Origin: Microbulbifer sp. GL-2
GTDB lineage: Bacteria > Pseudomonadota > Gammaproteobacteria > Pseudomonadales > Cellvibrionaceae
Direction of reading: 5' to 3'
Assembly: GCF_007183175.1 (NCBI RefSeq)
Contig: NZ_AP019807.1
Location: forward strand, 248,001 to 312,000
Length of the DNA stretch: 64,000 bases
Shown here piece by piece: positions 15,515 through 24,239 of the stretch. Below the pieces are notes generated by a model. The model ran no database searches. It saw only the letters and a program-made list of their open reading frames with translations, and was not told the origin of the DNA. A program made the translations under genes and the position numbers. The stretch's first letter is position 1; each line of letters starts with the position of its first letter.

Positions 15515-15781
15515 TTAAATTTTGAGCTGGTATTCAGTATCTGGGCATCGTTCCACCAGTACCCCGCCCCGTTCAATCGAGTATTCAGTAAACTTGCCTG
15601 TCACAATATCCAGAATTTGCAACCAGGAATAAAACTGCGCTTTTTTGGATTTAGCAATTTCTTCCGCCAGCTCCTTTGCTGCCTCTTGAGTTGGCGCAGA
15701 GTCTCTATAGCTTTTCGCACCACCATTCATCAGGTGGACTCTCTCAGCGAAAATTGCAAATCTGTTTACCTTATTTTTCAT
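15515..15781 (-). CDS. Small protein, family B copy 1
   Basis: An 88-residue protein of unknown function beginning MKNKVNRFAIFAERVHLMNGGAKSYRDSAPT. It has a helical middle (EAAKELAEEIAKSKKAQFYSWLQILDI) and ends with a polar tail. The paralogue at 23662-23910 shares most residues. AAGGAGAG precedes the ATG. Here family B lies upstream of family A, separated by the LexA box, so B may be expressed from another promoter. A possible DNA-damage role is inferred only from its partner's LexA box. Confidence 0.72.
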   Translation of the reverse strand: MKNKVNRFAIFAERVHLMNGGAKSYRDSAPTQEAAKELAEEIAKSKKAQFYSWLQILDIVTGKFTEYSIERGGVLVERCPDTEYQLKI

Positions 15782-15811
15782 AACTTCTCTCCTTTTAAGT
15801 GTATAACCAGC

Positions 15812-16690
15812 TTAAGCCCGCACCGCGCTAAGCTGAGATTTCAAACTATCCGCATTACTCTTGTGCCCATTAATTGCCGCCTCTTGGGTTGGCTTCTGGC
15901 CATTCCCTGGGTGTGAGTGCGTCGCCAGGGTAGCGGCCAGGGCAGACACTACGCCAATTAAATCCTCTAGCACTTTGAGTACATTTAAAGATTCACTGCC
16001 TAACCAAACCTTGCCGCCGTCTTTTACTTTGATGGTTTGGCGAACCTTGGCAACTGACTCGCGAATATTTCCGATCTGTTCCTTTAAATCGCGGCCCGCT
16101 GAAATATTAATATCACTGGCTGTTGTAATATTTAGATTGTCCAGCGCGGATAAGTTCAGGCCGCCAGCAGATAAGAAACGTAAAGCTCCAAGGACTTCAA
16201 TTATTTTTACGCCAGCCACCTCTTCTACAGAATGTTCCCGCACTTGTCGGTATTCACTGTCGCAGCTCGCTTTAATTTCGGCGGCCTCGGTAATTCTGCG
16301 TAATGATTTTTCGCGTATATCGCCGTGGGTTTCCCGGCTCCACTCTGCGCTGGCGCCCACCTTTTGCCGCACTGAATCGCTTTGCTGCCAAATTAAATCC
16401 TCACGGTCGAGCGCTGGAAGTCCTACCCCGTGTGATAACACCGTGCGAATAAATGGCTGGTTTGGTTGGCCATAAGCAAAAGCCAATTCAACCACCGTAC
16501 CCGGTTGCGGGAAACCAAAGGCCCCACGCTCATTGCCTGCATATTGCAGTGGCAGCGGTACACTACGGAAAATAGGCAAGCGCTCATCGGCTTTGCCTTC
16601 AGGGGTCAACACATGCACATCCACCCCATAACGTGGGCGGAACTCTTCCGCTAATTCTGACTTTTCCATGGGGTCACTGATTGCCACCAC
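15812..16690 (-). CDS. Orphan phage baseplate/spike-like protein
   Basis: A 292-residue protein related to phage baseplate assembly protein V or VgrG-like spike proteins. The region LPLQYAGNERGAFGFPQPGTVVELAFAYGQPNQPFIRTVLSHG resembles the OB-fold of spike hubs. A following repetitive beta-rich part (IKASCDSEYRQVREHS, LNLSALDNLNITTASDINISAG) could form a stalk, and the end carries THSHPGNG, a metal-spike-like HxH motif. The start is assumed to be GTG at 16690 because an in-frame stop lies a few codons upstream; the start has no good ribosome site. No other tail genes are nearby, so it is probably a prophage remnant or a reused spike. Confidence 0.6.
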   Translation of the reverse strand: MVAISDPMEKSELAEEFRPRYGVDVHVLTPEGKADERLPIFRSVPLPLQYAGNERGAFGFPQPGTVVELAFAYGQPNQPFIRTVLSHGVGLPALDREDLIWQQSDSVRQKVGASAEWSRETHGDIREKSLRRITEAAEIKASCDSEYRQVREHSVEEVAGVKIIEVLGALRFLSAGGLNLSALDNLNITTASDINISAGRDLKEQIGNIRESVAKVRQTIKVKDGGKVWLGSESLNVLKVLEDLIGVVSALAATLATHSHPGNGQKPTQEAAINGHKSNADSLKSQLSAVRA

Positions 16691-17213
16691 AACTGCTAAA
16701 GATCCCTATCGAGAACAAGGTGCTCGTCATACTCCAGCTGCTTATAACTAGATATCCATTGTTAGTGCCCCTGCGGAACTGAATATTGCGCACTCTTTGC
16801 TTCCTTTGCACCACGCACTGATTATCTTGGCCCTTGCGCTTGGCTTAGCTCTGAAGTTTAAAGTACAGCTTTTAGCAGACAGTATCGTTGGTAAGTCCAA
16901 GTCAGTTGTCTGTGCTATGAAACGAGGCCTAGCTACTGGAAAAAAGAAGAAGCCGTTACACTTTTCATCTGTAATATTTTAGGGGTAACAGAAAGGTGTG
17001 ACAGTGCAAAGCTAATAACCATGCGCGGCCTACAGCCATTCTGTAACACCCGCACACCTGTAACACCTTAATTTGAGAGGAGGAGCGGCCGCCCCCTCAC
17101 CCCTTTAGCCGGGCTGAGACTGCGGTATCATCAACTTGTGAGATGTGAGTGAGCTATGCCTCAGCAGAATATTGAAAGGACATTACTGAATTGCTTTAGG
17201 ATCTCCATTCGTA
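16691..17213. other. Gene-poor region with short direct repeats
   Basis: No convincing coding sequence. An open frame at 16797-16982 is hydrophobic then lysine-rich but lacks a ribosome site. Near 17040-17070 the phrase CTGTAACACC occurs twice and related GTAACAG/TGTAAT words recur from 16950, suggesting decayed regulatory or mobile-element ends. Confidence 0.4.
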
Positions 17214-17390
17214 ATGGATTGGGGAATCTATTTGACGGTGGTTGATTATGCCCAGGAAAAGTCTGCATCAATTCATATGCCTAGAATTGGCTGTGGGTTT
17301 GTGAGCGGTCATTGGGAAGAAATAGAACCCATCATAACAGGGTCTGTGGTATCAAAAGACGTTGAAGTTTTTGTTTATGACTTGGATTAA
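17214..17390 (+). pseudogene. Truncated macro-domain gene copy
   Basis: This 58-codon open frame carries the last 50 or so residues of the macro-domain protein at 13257-13733: VVDYAQEKSASIHMPRIGCG through VFVYDLD and TAA. Changes include LAGGQ to FVSGH in the loop, so phosphate binding would be affected even in a chimera. The eight N-terminal codons (MDWGIYLT) are unrelated to the parent gene. About two thirds of the domain is missing, so it cannot be functional as a hydrolase. Confidence 0.88.
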
Positions 17391-17430
17391 TGAAAGGACA
17401 AAAACCAAAAAAGGTGGCAAAACGCCACCA
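17237..17430 (+). repeat. Direct repeat, copy 2
   Basis: Second copy of the segment at 13580-13771, including the TAA stop, the AAAGGACAAAAACC spacer and the GGTGGC/GCCACC hairpin. High similarity over the non-coding tail shows that this is a DNA duplication, not just related protein families. Confidence 0.92.
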
Positions 17431-17676
17431 CGATTCATCTTTACTTCGCAAGATCTATTGATCTATAGAGGAGCTTCAAAAGGATCTAGACGAATGCTCG
17501 TAAATTTCAATAATGATCGCACCCATCAGCGTAAAAAGTGTTGCGGCCGCACACCAATGGCAACACTTGAAGTTGGAAAAGGCACCTGAAAGGAAAAACT
17601 CTTAAACTGAATTTGACCTGACAGAACACCTTCTGAAAAACCGGTAACTGTCAGATCAAGTCTAAACTATAAAAAC

Positions 17677-17961
17677 TTAGTTTAACGTAATGGAAAACGT
17701 TTTGGAGACACCTTGATTTTCTGCTAAATCATAAGGTGTGATGGTGTATTCGACGGTACCTGAAGTTGGAGGGTTTTTATCTATGAACTCTGACGTGGAC
17801 AATACATATTTTTTACTCCACCTGCTAAAGTGATCAGTACCTTCGAACTCAGGGCTTCTACTTATATGATATTGAATCAATTGGTGGTCATCAGTAGAAC
17901 CACTCCAGCTAAGGTGTAGATGATTGCCAACTTTTTGTGAATTAAACTCAGTTACTGGTGT
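17677..17961 (-). pseudogene. Out-of-frame fibronectin III-like tail of the CAP lipoprotein
   Basis: In the minus-strand frame ending at 17677, translation reads TPVTEFNSQKVGNHLHLSWS, GSTDDHQLIQYHISRSPEFEG and a closing TVEYTITPYDLAENQG, a recognisable fibronectin type III pattern. It joins directly to the end of the CAP-domain gene if one base is added to the run of seven G at 17962-17968. With seven, the upstream gene stops at 17952. It has no ribosome site of its own. It is therefore the detached C-terminal domain of the neighbouring gene. Confidence 0.8.
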
Positions 17962-18980
17962 GGGGGGGTCGAGTCATCGTTCTTTCTGCAAAGCGGTTCT
18001 TCACGACCTAGGCCATCAGTACATTGATCTATATCATCATTCGTCCCGCCGTTTGCTTCATACTCAGTGCTCTTACCGCCAACACACATATTATTAAAAC
18101 ACTGATTCATGTCCTTTTGAGCGCATCCAGTACACCAAGGATAACCATAGCCATTTTCAAAGGGTAACTGACCAATGTCCCGTGCAGGCCAATAAGTGCA
18201 AACTAGTTGAAGTGCACCATCGTTATAATCACTAGAGTCGCGCCCTCCAATTGATGGGCAATTGGCAACGGCACAACCTATGTATCGAGTATTAGCTTCG
18301 CAAACTTGCCCCAAATGACCGCAATATTCTCCATGACACCCGTTAGTGTCCCAGTCATAGGAACCACTTTCTAAATACCATTCTCTTACTGCAGCCACCC
18401 AAGTATCTGAGCCATAGTTTGTAGCCGGAGGATTGCCAGGATACAATGCAACGTTTTCCGAAGCATATTTTGTAGCTGCAAGCCCCTCACTATTAAATGA
18501 TGTCAAGTGCCGAACGCTATTATAAGCGTTTCTTATTGCCTCCGGGCCGCCGAAATGACCAAACCAACAGGCCTGCGCTCTTTCTCTTGCCATTTCCTCT
18601 AAAGCAGGGTCCCAAGATACTTTAACCATATTGGCGGCATTGACTGGTGAATTTAGGCCTGCTTCACCGTTCGCACACTTAGCTCGGTATTCATTGTGAG
18701 CATCAAGTAGCGCTCTTTTTTCCGATAAGGTAAAATTGTGTACTAAAACTTCCCCTTCATAAGGAGGGTTATCAACGTTGTTCTCTCCTTCGTTATTTTC
18801 TCCCTCGTTATTTTCTCCCTCGTTATTTTCTCCTTCATTGTTCCCATCGATCGGATCACTGATATCCGGGGCGCTGCCGTTCTGTTTGTCAGAATCATCA
18901 CTACTACCTGATCCACCACAGGATATTAGCAATAATATGCTCAGCGATAGAGTGGCGATCTTCAGCCAGCGAGTTTTCAT
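17952..18980 (-). CDS. CAP-domain (SCP/PR-1-like) lipoprotein, truncated by frameshift
   Basis: A 342-residue exported lipoprotein. Its signal peptide ends in the lipobox L18-I-S-C21. A low-complexity linker of GENNE repeats follows. The CAP domain runs from about residue 85 (LLDAHNEYRAKCANGEAGL) through WDPALEEMARERAQACWFGH and the CxGEYCGHLGQ region, to a YNDGALQLVCTYWPA motif. Many cysteines suggest disulfides. CAP proteins are secreted, sometimes with protease or lipid-binding activity. Translation stops nine residues after a G7 run; one extra G would fuse a fibronectin III domain. The gene could be phase-variable, mutated, or a sequencing-error case. Confidence 0.85.
   Translation of the reverse strand: MKTRWLKIATLSLSILLLISCGGSGSSDDSDKQNGSAPDISDPIDGNNEGENNEGENNEGENNEGENNVDNPPYEGEVLVHNFTLSEKRALLDAHNEYRAKCANGEAGLNSPVNAANMVKVSWDPALEEMARERAQACWFGHFGGPEAIRNAYNSVRHLTSFNSEGLAATKYASENVALYPGNPPATNYGSDTWVAAVREWYLESGSYDWDTNGCHGEYCGHLGQVCEANTRYIGCAVANCPSIGGRDSSDYNDGALQLVCTYWPARDIGQLPFENGYGYPWCTGCAQKDMNQCFNNMCVGGKSTEYEANGGTNDDIDQCTDGLGREEPLCRKNDDSTPPHQ
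18781..18840 (-). repeat. Tandem 15-bp repeats in the lipoprotein linker
   Basis: Four units of a 15-base repeat encode GENNE repeats; the two central units (18796-18810 and 18811-18825) are identical. Being a multiple of three, copy-number change alters linker length without shifting frame. Confidence 0.9.
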
Positions 18981-19272
18981 ATCAGTGATCTCCGTGGGTG
19001 ATGTTGTGTTAGTTGTTCGATCACAACATCAACAAAATAGGACGTTATCGAGTCAATCAATGGTATCAAAGACTGGCTTAAGGAATGGGTAGCCCATCGA
19101 GATTGGCACGAAATAACAGATTAAATTTTGATACCGCTCACATAGCCATCAAATAAAGTATTTGCCAATGCGCCTTTAAACTTTGATACAAGCAATACAA
19201 AAGCAATGTAGGTCCGAGCTAGGAAAGTGAAATGATAGAGAAAGCAAAACATGTTAATAATGATACGATTCG

Positions 19273-20274
19273 CTAACTGTTCGATAGAATCCATCGATTG
19301 TATGCTTTATTAAAGGCTGACAAGTCTGAATAGCCGAGCAGGTGTGTTATTTCAGAAACACTGTAAACATCCCGGTTCATCAGCTCGAATGCTTTATCCC
19401 TTCTTGTTTTATCTGCAATTTCTTTGAAGTTAGTGTTGCTTTCAGCGAGCTTTCTTTGAAGGGTTCGAAGGCTCATGTTAAAATGATTTGCAATCTCTTC
19501 TCTTGTCGGCATACTGTAAGGCGCCATGGCTAATAATGAGCGATAAATTGCGTCGGCCAAGTTACGCTTTCCGTGCTTAATATCGGATAAAGCAATCTCC
19601 ATCTGTACAGCACGCTTTATTGAATCAAGTTCAACCCTTAATCTACTGTTCAGAAATTGATTGCTTATCACAATACCACTAAGCTCTTGATTAAACTTTA
19701 GATCTGTTTGGTAAGCATCGGCGTATTTCGATCGATACCCGACAGGACAAGAGTGAGATAAATGAACCTCCACGAAATCAGGATCACGACGGTTAGGCTC
19801 AATTGTACGTTGTGAATACTCGTCTCTGGTTATCGTTATCCAAAGTAACAGTGCAGCATCAACTTGATGATATATACAGCTTTCATCTAAATGTGCAATT
19901 AATTTGCTATGGTGGCTATCATAGGGAACAAGTTTATAGAGAATAGATTCACTGACGTAGGGCAATAATCTACACCCCTGAATTACAGTATCATAAACAT
20001 CTATACATACTTTTCCTCTCTCGATTACTCCGGAATCGGCGAACTTACAAGAAAAGTCTACCCAAGTAAGCCCAAACACTGGGTCCCCAATTCGTTTCGC
20101 AGACCGTTCAAAGAACTCAGTTTCAATATGAATGGGTATTCTAGTATCAATGGAGCATTCACTTTCTAGAGAAATTCCGTATTTACGAACGTAGTAATCG
20201 GTTTCATCTACTCCGAATAAATTAGTGCTTACATTAAGGCTTCTTTTAAATTGGTCTTGTGAAAGTGTCTTCAT
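19273..20274 (-). CDS. AraC-family transcriptional regulator
   Basis: A 333-residue regulator. The C-terminal 100 residues form the AraC double helix-turn-helix: MPTREEIANHFNMSLRTLQRKLAESNTNFKEI, then DVYSVSEITHLLGYSDLSAFNKAYNRW. The N-terminal 200 residues resemble the OruR/ArgR-type ligand-binding domain of this subgroup. Position upstream of, and on the same strand as, the CAP lipoprotein may mean that it controls that gene, but the 292-base gap and absence of a shared operon leave this open. The effector is unknown. Confidence 0.88.
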   Translation of the reverse strand: MKTLSQDQFKRSLNVSTNLFGVDETDYYVRKYGISLESECSIDTRIPIHIETEFFERSAKRIGDPVFGLTWVDFSCKFADSGVIERGKVCIDVYDTVIQGCRLLPYVSESILYKLVPYDSHHSKLIAHLDESCIYHQVDAALLLWITITRDEYSQRTIEPNRRDPDFVEVHLSHSCPVGYRSKYADAYQTDLKFNQELSGIVISNQFLNSRLRVELDSIKRAVQMEIALSDIKHGKRNLADAIYRSLLAMAPYSMPTREEIANHFNMSLRTLQRKLAESNTNFKEIADKTRRDKAFELMNRDVYSVSEITHLLGYSDLSAFNKAYNRWILSNS

Positions 20275-20671
20275 TGTTTGCCCATACCAGCCTCAAACAT
20301 ATTAAATTAGCCAGTAAAGTGACGACTAAATCAAAGCATTATCTTCTATCATTAGTATTATTTCAAAATTATAGTCAACCTGGAGCCTATCAATTCACAT
20401 AACATAGAGTTGTGGTTATAGTGGCACGCTAAATTTTGCCACCTGACTTTGAGTGGAAGCCGCAACCTCCTACTCAGATGAGTTATCCAGAGATAAATGG
20501 TTAAGTAATTGACCGTTTTCTCACATTTCCCACGCTACAGCCACCCAACAATTTATTCGGGGCTAGCATTTTTTATGCTGATGGTCGATTTGTACCTTCA
20601 TGGCGAAATAAAACTTGGTGTACTTACAAGCCCCATACCGTCTCTGTAACGCAATGACTTGAGCTTAATAG
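20275..20671. other. Intergenic, no gene seen
   Basis: AT-rich DNA upstream of the AraC-family gene, probably containing its promoter. No coding frame or strong structure is supported. Confidence 0.4.
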
Positions 20672-21511
20672 CTAGGTCAATTGAGAACTTTGATCTGGTA
20701 TCGTTCTTTCAAGGCGCGTTTTCGCTAATACAAACTCGTTTCTTGGGACTAAATGCCGACCACTCCAGTCCATCAATTCTAAATAATGGTCCAGCTGAAA
20801 GGGTAGCCTTTTCGACATGCTCAAGCGCTCACCGCCGACAAATGGAAATAGATTTTTGGGCTGCTTGCCTGAGGCTGCCGCACTAATACGCTGTTGAATC
20901 GAAGTATAATTAGACTTCTCAGGTGTTTTAGCGGTATTGGCACGGATCGGATTGAGGTCTACATAAGCCATGCAGGTGGTTAGGGATCTTTCATCCAGTA
21001 AACCCTGCGACTTAAAACGACCCTCCAAAAGCGGCCTGTACAGTTGTCTTCCGCATTGGCATAGCGGAGCGATAGATTCATTTAAACAGCGCATAAACTA
21101 GCTGATATCTATTAGACGCTTCCGTCAAAGGGATATGGCTTCTTTTAGCTTTCTTACTTCACAGTGATATAGGGTGTCGCCTCGAAGATAGCGCTGGACC
21201 AAACTGGGAGTTCTGAATAGGTTTTGCCAGCGGTTAATTAGCTCAACGAGAAACCACTAATCAGCAGCTTTCGTATCGATGTGGAGCAATATATGGTAGT
21301 GATCACTCATCACTGCATAGGCGGCAATATCCAGCGCAAAAACCTCGACCAACTTATGTATACGATTTTCAATCCATTCGCACCGATGCTTTTTATCTTT
21401 TCCAGATTTAATATCTCTACCACAAAGAAATGCACGCTGTAAACAGCGGGAAGCTCAGTGATAATAGGGTGTTGCAACAAGAGATATCTGAATGCTTCAC
21501 GGTATAATCAT
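20672..21511 (-). pseudogene. REP-associated tyrosine transposase (RAYT), five in-frame stops
   Basis: The 280-codon frame from ATG at 21511 to the stop at 20672 reads throughout as a Y1 REP-associated transposase: IQISLVATPYYH, SRCLQRAFLCGRD, FALDIAAYAVMSDHYHILLHID (metal-binding HxH type motif), LINRWQNLF, FMRCLNESIAPLCQC, and LLEGRFKSQGLLDERSL with AYVDLNPIRAN. Five in-frame stop codons interrupt it, after IIP, PYYH, KAAD, EAISL and LIDIS, with no frameshift. The catalytic tyrosine region lies in the intact 3' part. It is dead but remarkably colinear. Confidence 0.9.
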
Positions 21512-21661
21512 AATTTACACATATATCAACATGTATAAACATCCAAAATTTTGTAAAATTTTACTCTTTTGTCAATGGAACTAGCGGTTTATACTTTCTA
21601 TTTGGTGGGTGTCCAGAATTCTGGTAATTAGTACACTTGCATATAAATAAAGAGTTAGAAA

Positions 21662-22147
21662 ATGGAAATTCGAGAATTTAGGGACAGTGACTGGAGTGAA
21701 GTTTGGGGGATACTAAAATCTGTATTCCAGGAAGGAGAGACTTTTCCAAACAGCCCAGATACTAGCGAGAGTGAAGCCTGGGATTATTGGATTAAAAAGC
21801 CAAAACATACGTTTGTCGCTGTTATTAATGAAACGGTGGTTGGCAGCTATCACCTTAAGGACAATCAATCAGGTTTGGGCTCTCATATTGCAAACGCTGG
21901 TTATATTGTTTGCCCGGAAAATAGGGGGGCAGGTGTGGGTCATAGCTTGGCTCAACATTCAATAGATTTTGCCGTTGACGATGGCTATTTAGCCTTACAG
22001 TTTAATCTCGTTGTATCCACCAATAAGGCTTCGATCGCCCTGTGGGAAAGATTAGGGTTTGAAACTGTTGGCACTTTACCCAAAGCATTCAATCATAAAA
22101 AAATGGGCTTTGTTAATGCTTATGTTATGTTTAAGTGGCTAGCATAA
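21662..22147 (+). CDS. GNAT-family N-acetyltransferase
   Basis: A 161-residue acetyltransferase. It starts MEIREFRDSDWSEVWGILK. The acetyl-CoA-binding region is GYIVCPENRGAGVGHSLAQHSIDFA (Q/R-x-x-G-x-G/A type), followed by LVVSTNKASIALWERLGFETVGTLPKAF, the conserved C-terminal strand-helix. The closest recognisable group is the phosphinothricin/amino-acid acetyltransferase-like GNATs. The substrate is unknown. It lies between remnants of two transposases, suggesting that it was carried in by mobile DNA. Confidence 0.87.
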   Translation: MEIREFRDSDWSEVWGILKSVFQEGETFPNSPDTSESEAWDYWIKKPKHTFVAVINETVVGSYHLKDNQSGLGSHIANAGYIVCPENRGAGVGHSLAQHSIDFAVDDGYLALQFNLVVSTNKASIALWERLGFETVGTLPKAFNHKKMGFVNAYVMFKWLA

Positions 22148-22150
22148 CAG

Positions 22151-22381
22151 GTGTATGGTTTACGCGATTTCCTTTATAAGAAGAACCCTATGCCTGAAGG
22201 AAAAATAGGGATCAAAGAGTATCGCCATAAGAGGATTAAACCTAGGACGCATAATCTGGCTTCAATCCTCTCTATTGATAGCGCTGCATATGCAGTAATG
22301 AATAACCACTACTATATCGTACATTATATCGAGAAAGAAAAAGCGCTGAATTGGCCTAATAACGAGGTCGCCCCCCACTAA
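22151..22381 (+). pseudogene. Second RAYT transposase fragment
   Basis: Residues LASILSIDSAAYAVMNNHYYIVHYIEKEKALNWPNNEVAP match the central part of a REP-associated transposase, including a degenerate N-H-Y-H motif (NHYY). The preceding EYRHKRIKPRTHN corresponds to the usual EHRRQWIE region. It is only 76 codons long, lacks both ends, and has lost a metal-ligand histidine. It starts 4 bases after the acetyltransferase stop codon. Confidence 0.75.
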
Positions 22382-22450
22382 CAAAAAAATTCAAACCTTC
22401 CAGCTTGACTCAGTACTACCATAAGGATATTTATGCCCCCGATTCAATTA

Positions 22451-23125
22451 TCAGAGAGCCTCCTCAAATTCCTCTTTATTTTCTAATTCATAATAAAGAA
22501 TATCACTCCAGTACAGACCTAAAGGTAGCTCACTCTCAATATCGTCAAACTTATCATTGAACTCGAGGCCGCAAAATGCATTTGGGGCAGCTTCTGACTT
22601 GTTTTTCGCTGCATTTATTATAATATCGGCAGATACCTCTGGGTCTTCTGGCAGTACATCAATAGCAGCTCCAGCTTCTCGGCAAGCACTAATTTCGCCT
22701 TCAACGTAGCCACGCAGGACTGCTTCTTCACTTTCATCCATGCAGTCTAGCTCGATAGTCTCAAGTAGTAGATAGCTATCCTTATGTTCTTCAAGAAATT
22801 CTAATATTTCATCTAGCATTGAATCGTGCAGATCAGGAATTTCTTTCCCGATCACTCGCAGAACCTCAATAAATTTTTTTAACCGCGCGAATCCTGGCGC
22901 AAAGTCACTACTGATAGCATAAAGCTGAGTTTTATTATCTGGTGAATCATCGTCAAAGCCATCTGACACCAGTGATGCACACAATTTTGGGTCCCCAGAC
23001 ATAAGCACACGATAAGTGAAGGGAATATTGTATGGCCATTCAGATAAGCCCGAGATAGTGTCGGGGCGGTCTGAGTAGGATTTTGGTTGGTTGCTGAGAC
23101 TGTACAGATAAGAACGGTTTGCCAT
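22451..23125 (-). CDS. Acidic conserved hypothetical protein
   Basis: A 224-residue, strongly acidic soluble protein beginning MANRSYLYSLSNQP. It contains GLSEWPYNIPFTYRVLMSGDPKLC and a C-terminal GLYWSDILYYELENKEEFEEAL. The opening MANRSYLY and the SEWPY-IP phrase recall a family of bacterial proteins found beside toxin or phage genes, but I cannot name it with confidence. No signal peptide or membrane helix is present. High acidity and location among immunity-type genes would fit an immunity role; this is inference. Confidence 0.65.
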   Translation of the reverse strand: MANRSYLYSLSNQPKSYSDRPDTISGLSEWPYNIPFTYRVLMSGDPKLCASLVSDGFDDDSPDNKTQLYAISSDFAPGFARLKKFIEVLRVIGKEIPDLHDSMLDEILEFLEEHKDSYLLLETIELDCMDESEEAVLRGYVEGEISACREAGAAIDVLPEDPEVSADIIINAAKNKSEAAPNAFCGLEFNDKFDDIESELPLGLYWSDILYYELENKEEFEEAL

Positions 23126-23661
23126 TTTTGATACTCCCTATAAATACCGGCAACGGTATAGCTTTACCACGTTATGTCCCTTCTGGATATGCAAACTATT
23201 AGATGGCAATTTCCTGAGTAGAGCAAGTCGAAAGTGAAATTATTTTTCTGTAAACACGCAGTCGATTGGTTATTGATAGCCAGTAACCTGCTCATAAAAT
23301 CCAATCAGGTATAGAAATGTAGATATCCACAAATGCCCTAACGCTATAGGATCTACATTCAACCACCACTATGTTTCTCATTATGTATAAAACGCTTTTC
23401 CAATTTCGAATTGATTTTAATCAATTTCTACTCTGAATTTATCTAACTGTATCGCTGCAGAACCACTTAACTTAACCATTGGTTACCAATGCTGTTCATA
23501 CAGAATTGTTTCAAATCAGGATCTGCCTTAGCCTAAACTATAAAATACCCTCATCATTCTTATAATCACTTGTCAATCTTTCCGATACACTCGCACCTCT
23601 TCCCCTGATTCTTCGAATCTAAGACTGACACAAGTGCAGCCCCCTAATTAGCAGGCTCTTG
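23126..23661. other. Intergenic, no gene seen
   Basis: About 530 AT-rich bases without a supported gene, RNA or terminator. The first part should hold the promoter of the acidic protein gene. Confidence 0.4.
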
Positions 23662-23910
23662 TTATTCTTGGCACTCCCTTTCCTCCAATACACCACCTCT
23701 CTTGATTGAGTACTCGGTATAGCTCCCAGTCACAATATCAAGGATTTGTAGCCAGGAATAAAACTCCGCTTTCTCGGATTTAGCAATTTCCGCTGCTAGC
23801 TCCACTGCCGCCTCATCAGTTGGAGCGGAGCCTCTAAAACTTTTTGCACCGCCATTCATTAAATGAATACGCTCGGCAAAGATTGCAAACCTATTGATCG
23901 TTCTTCCCAT
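23662..23910 (-). CDS. Small protein, family B copy 2
   Basis: An 82-residue paralogue of the protein at 15515-15781, sharing RFAIFAER-HLMNGGAKS, a central AEEIAKS-KA-FYSWLQILDIVTG block, and TEYSI-RGGVL. The start at 23910 (MGRTINRFAIF) is chosen by alignment with copy 1 and by AAGGAC upstream; 14 earlier in-frame codons are probably leader sequence. It is 68 bases downstream of family A copy 2 and probably transcribed with it from the LexA-controlled promoter. Function is unknown. Confidence 0.72.
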   Translation of the reverse strand: MGRTINRFAIFAERIHLMNGGAKSFRGSAPTDEAAVELAAEIAKSEKAEFYSWLQILDIVTGSYTEYSIKRGGVLEERECQE

Positions 23911-23978
23911 GTCCTTTCTCCGGTTAAGTTTCCCTGGCCATCCGTTAGCCATTCAATAGTGCTAAGAGCAACGCCAGA

Positions 23979-24221
23979 TTAAGCACTCAACTCCTTAAAT
24001 TCTGATTCCAACCAAGCCATACTGCGCTCAACTTCCCGCATCTGCCTTAGAGTCAGTTCCAGTTCTTCACGCAAATTTACACCCACAGAAACCGAAAAGC
24101 TGCGTACATACTTTGTATAGTTAAGAATACAGATGGCGTACATTGGTCGGTTGTCATAGTCCGACCGATAGCGGCATATCCGGATCGGCTCTCCGTCGAA
24201 AATGATGTTTCTGGTTCCCAT
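23979..24221 (-). CDS. Small SOS-type protein, family A copy 2
   Basis: An 80-residue paralogue of the protein at 15189-15437, sharing MGTRNI-FDGEP, YRS-YDNRPMYAI, and SV-VGVNLR-ELELTL-QMR. The ATG at 24221 has a strong GGAGG five bases upstream, so the in-frame TTG further upstream is not the start. A perfect LexA box lies at 24240-24259. Here A precedes B in one likely operon, the reverse of the first locus. DNA-damage control is well supported by sequence; the biochemical role is unknown. Confidence 0.77.
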   Translation of the reverse strand: MGTRNIIFDGEPIRICRYRSDYDNRPMYAICILNYTKYVRSFSVSVGVNLREELELTLRQMREVERSMAWLESEFKELSA

Positions 24222-24239
24222 GACTACCTCCAAGCGGAA

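Noticed and set aside
16797..16982. Small hydrophobic/lysine-rich protein gene
   Set aside because: No ribosome site, no family resemblance and poor composition; it lies in a decayed region with repeats.
20672..21511. Functional gene with recoded stop codons
   Set aside because: Five stops of two types (TGA and TAG), two of them within the first 25 codons, fit decay; a related fragment nearby is also decayed.
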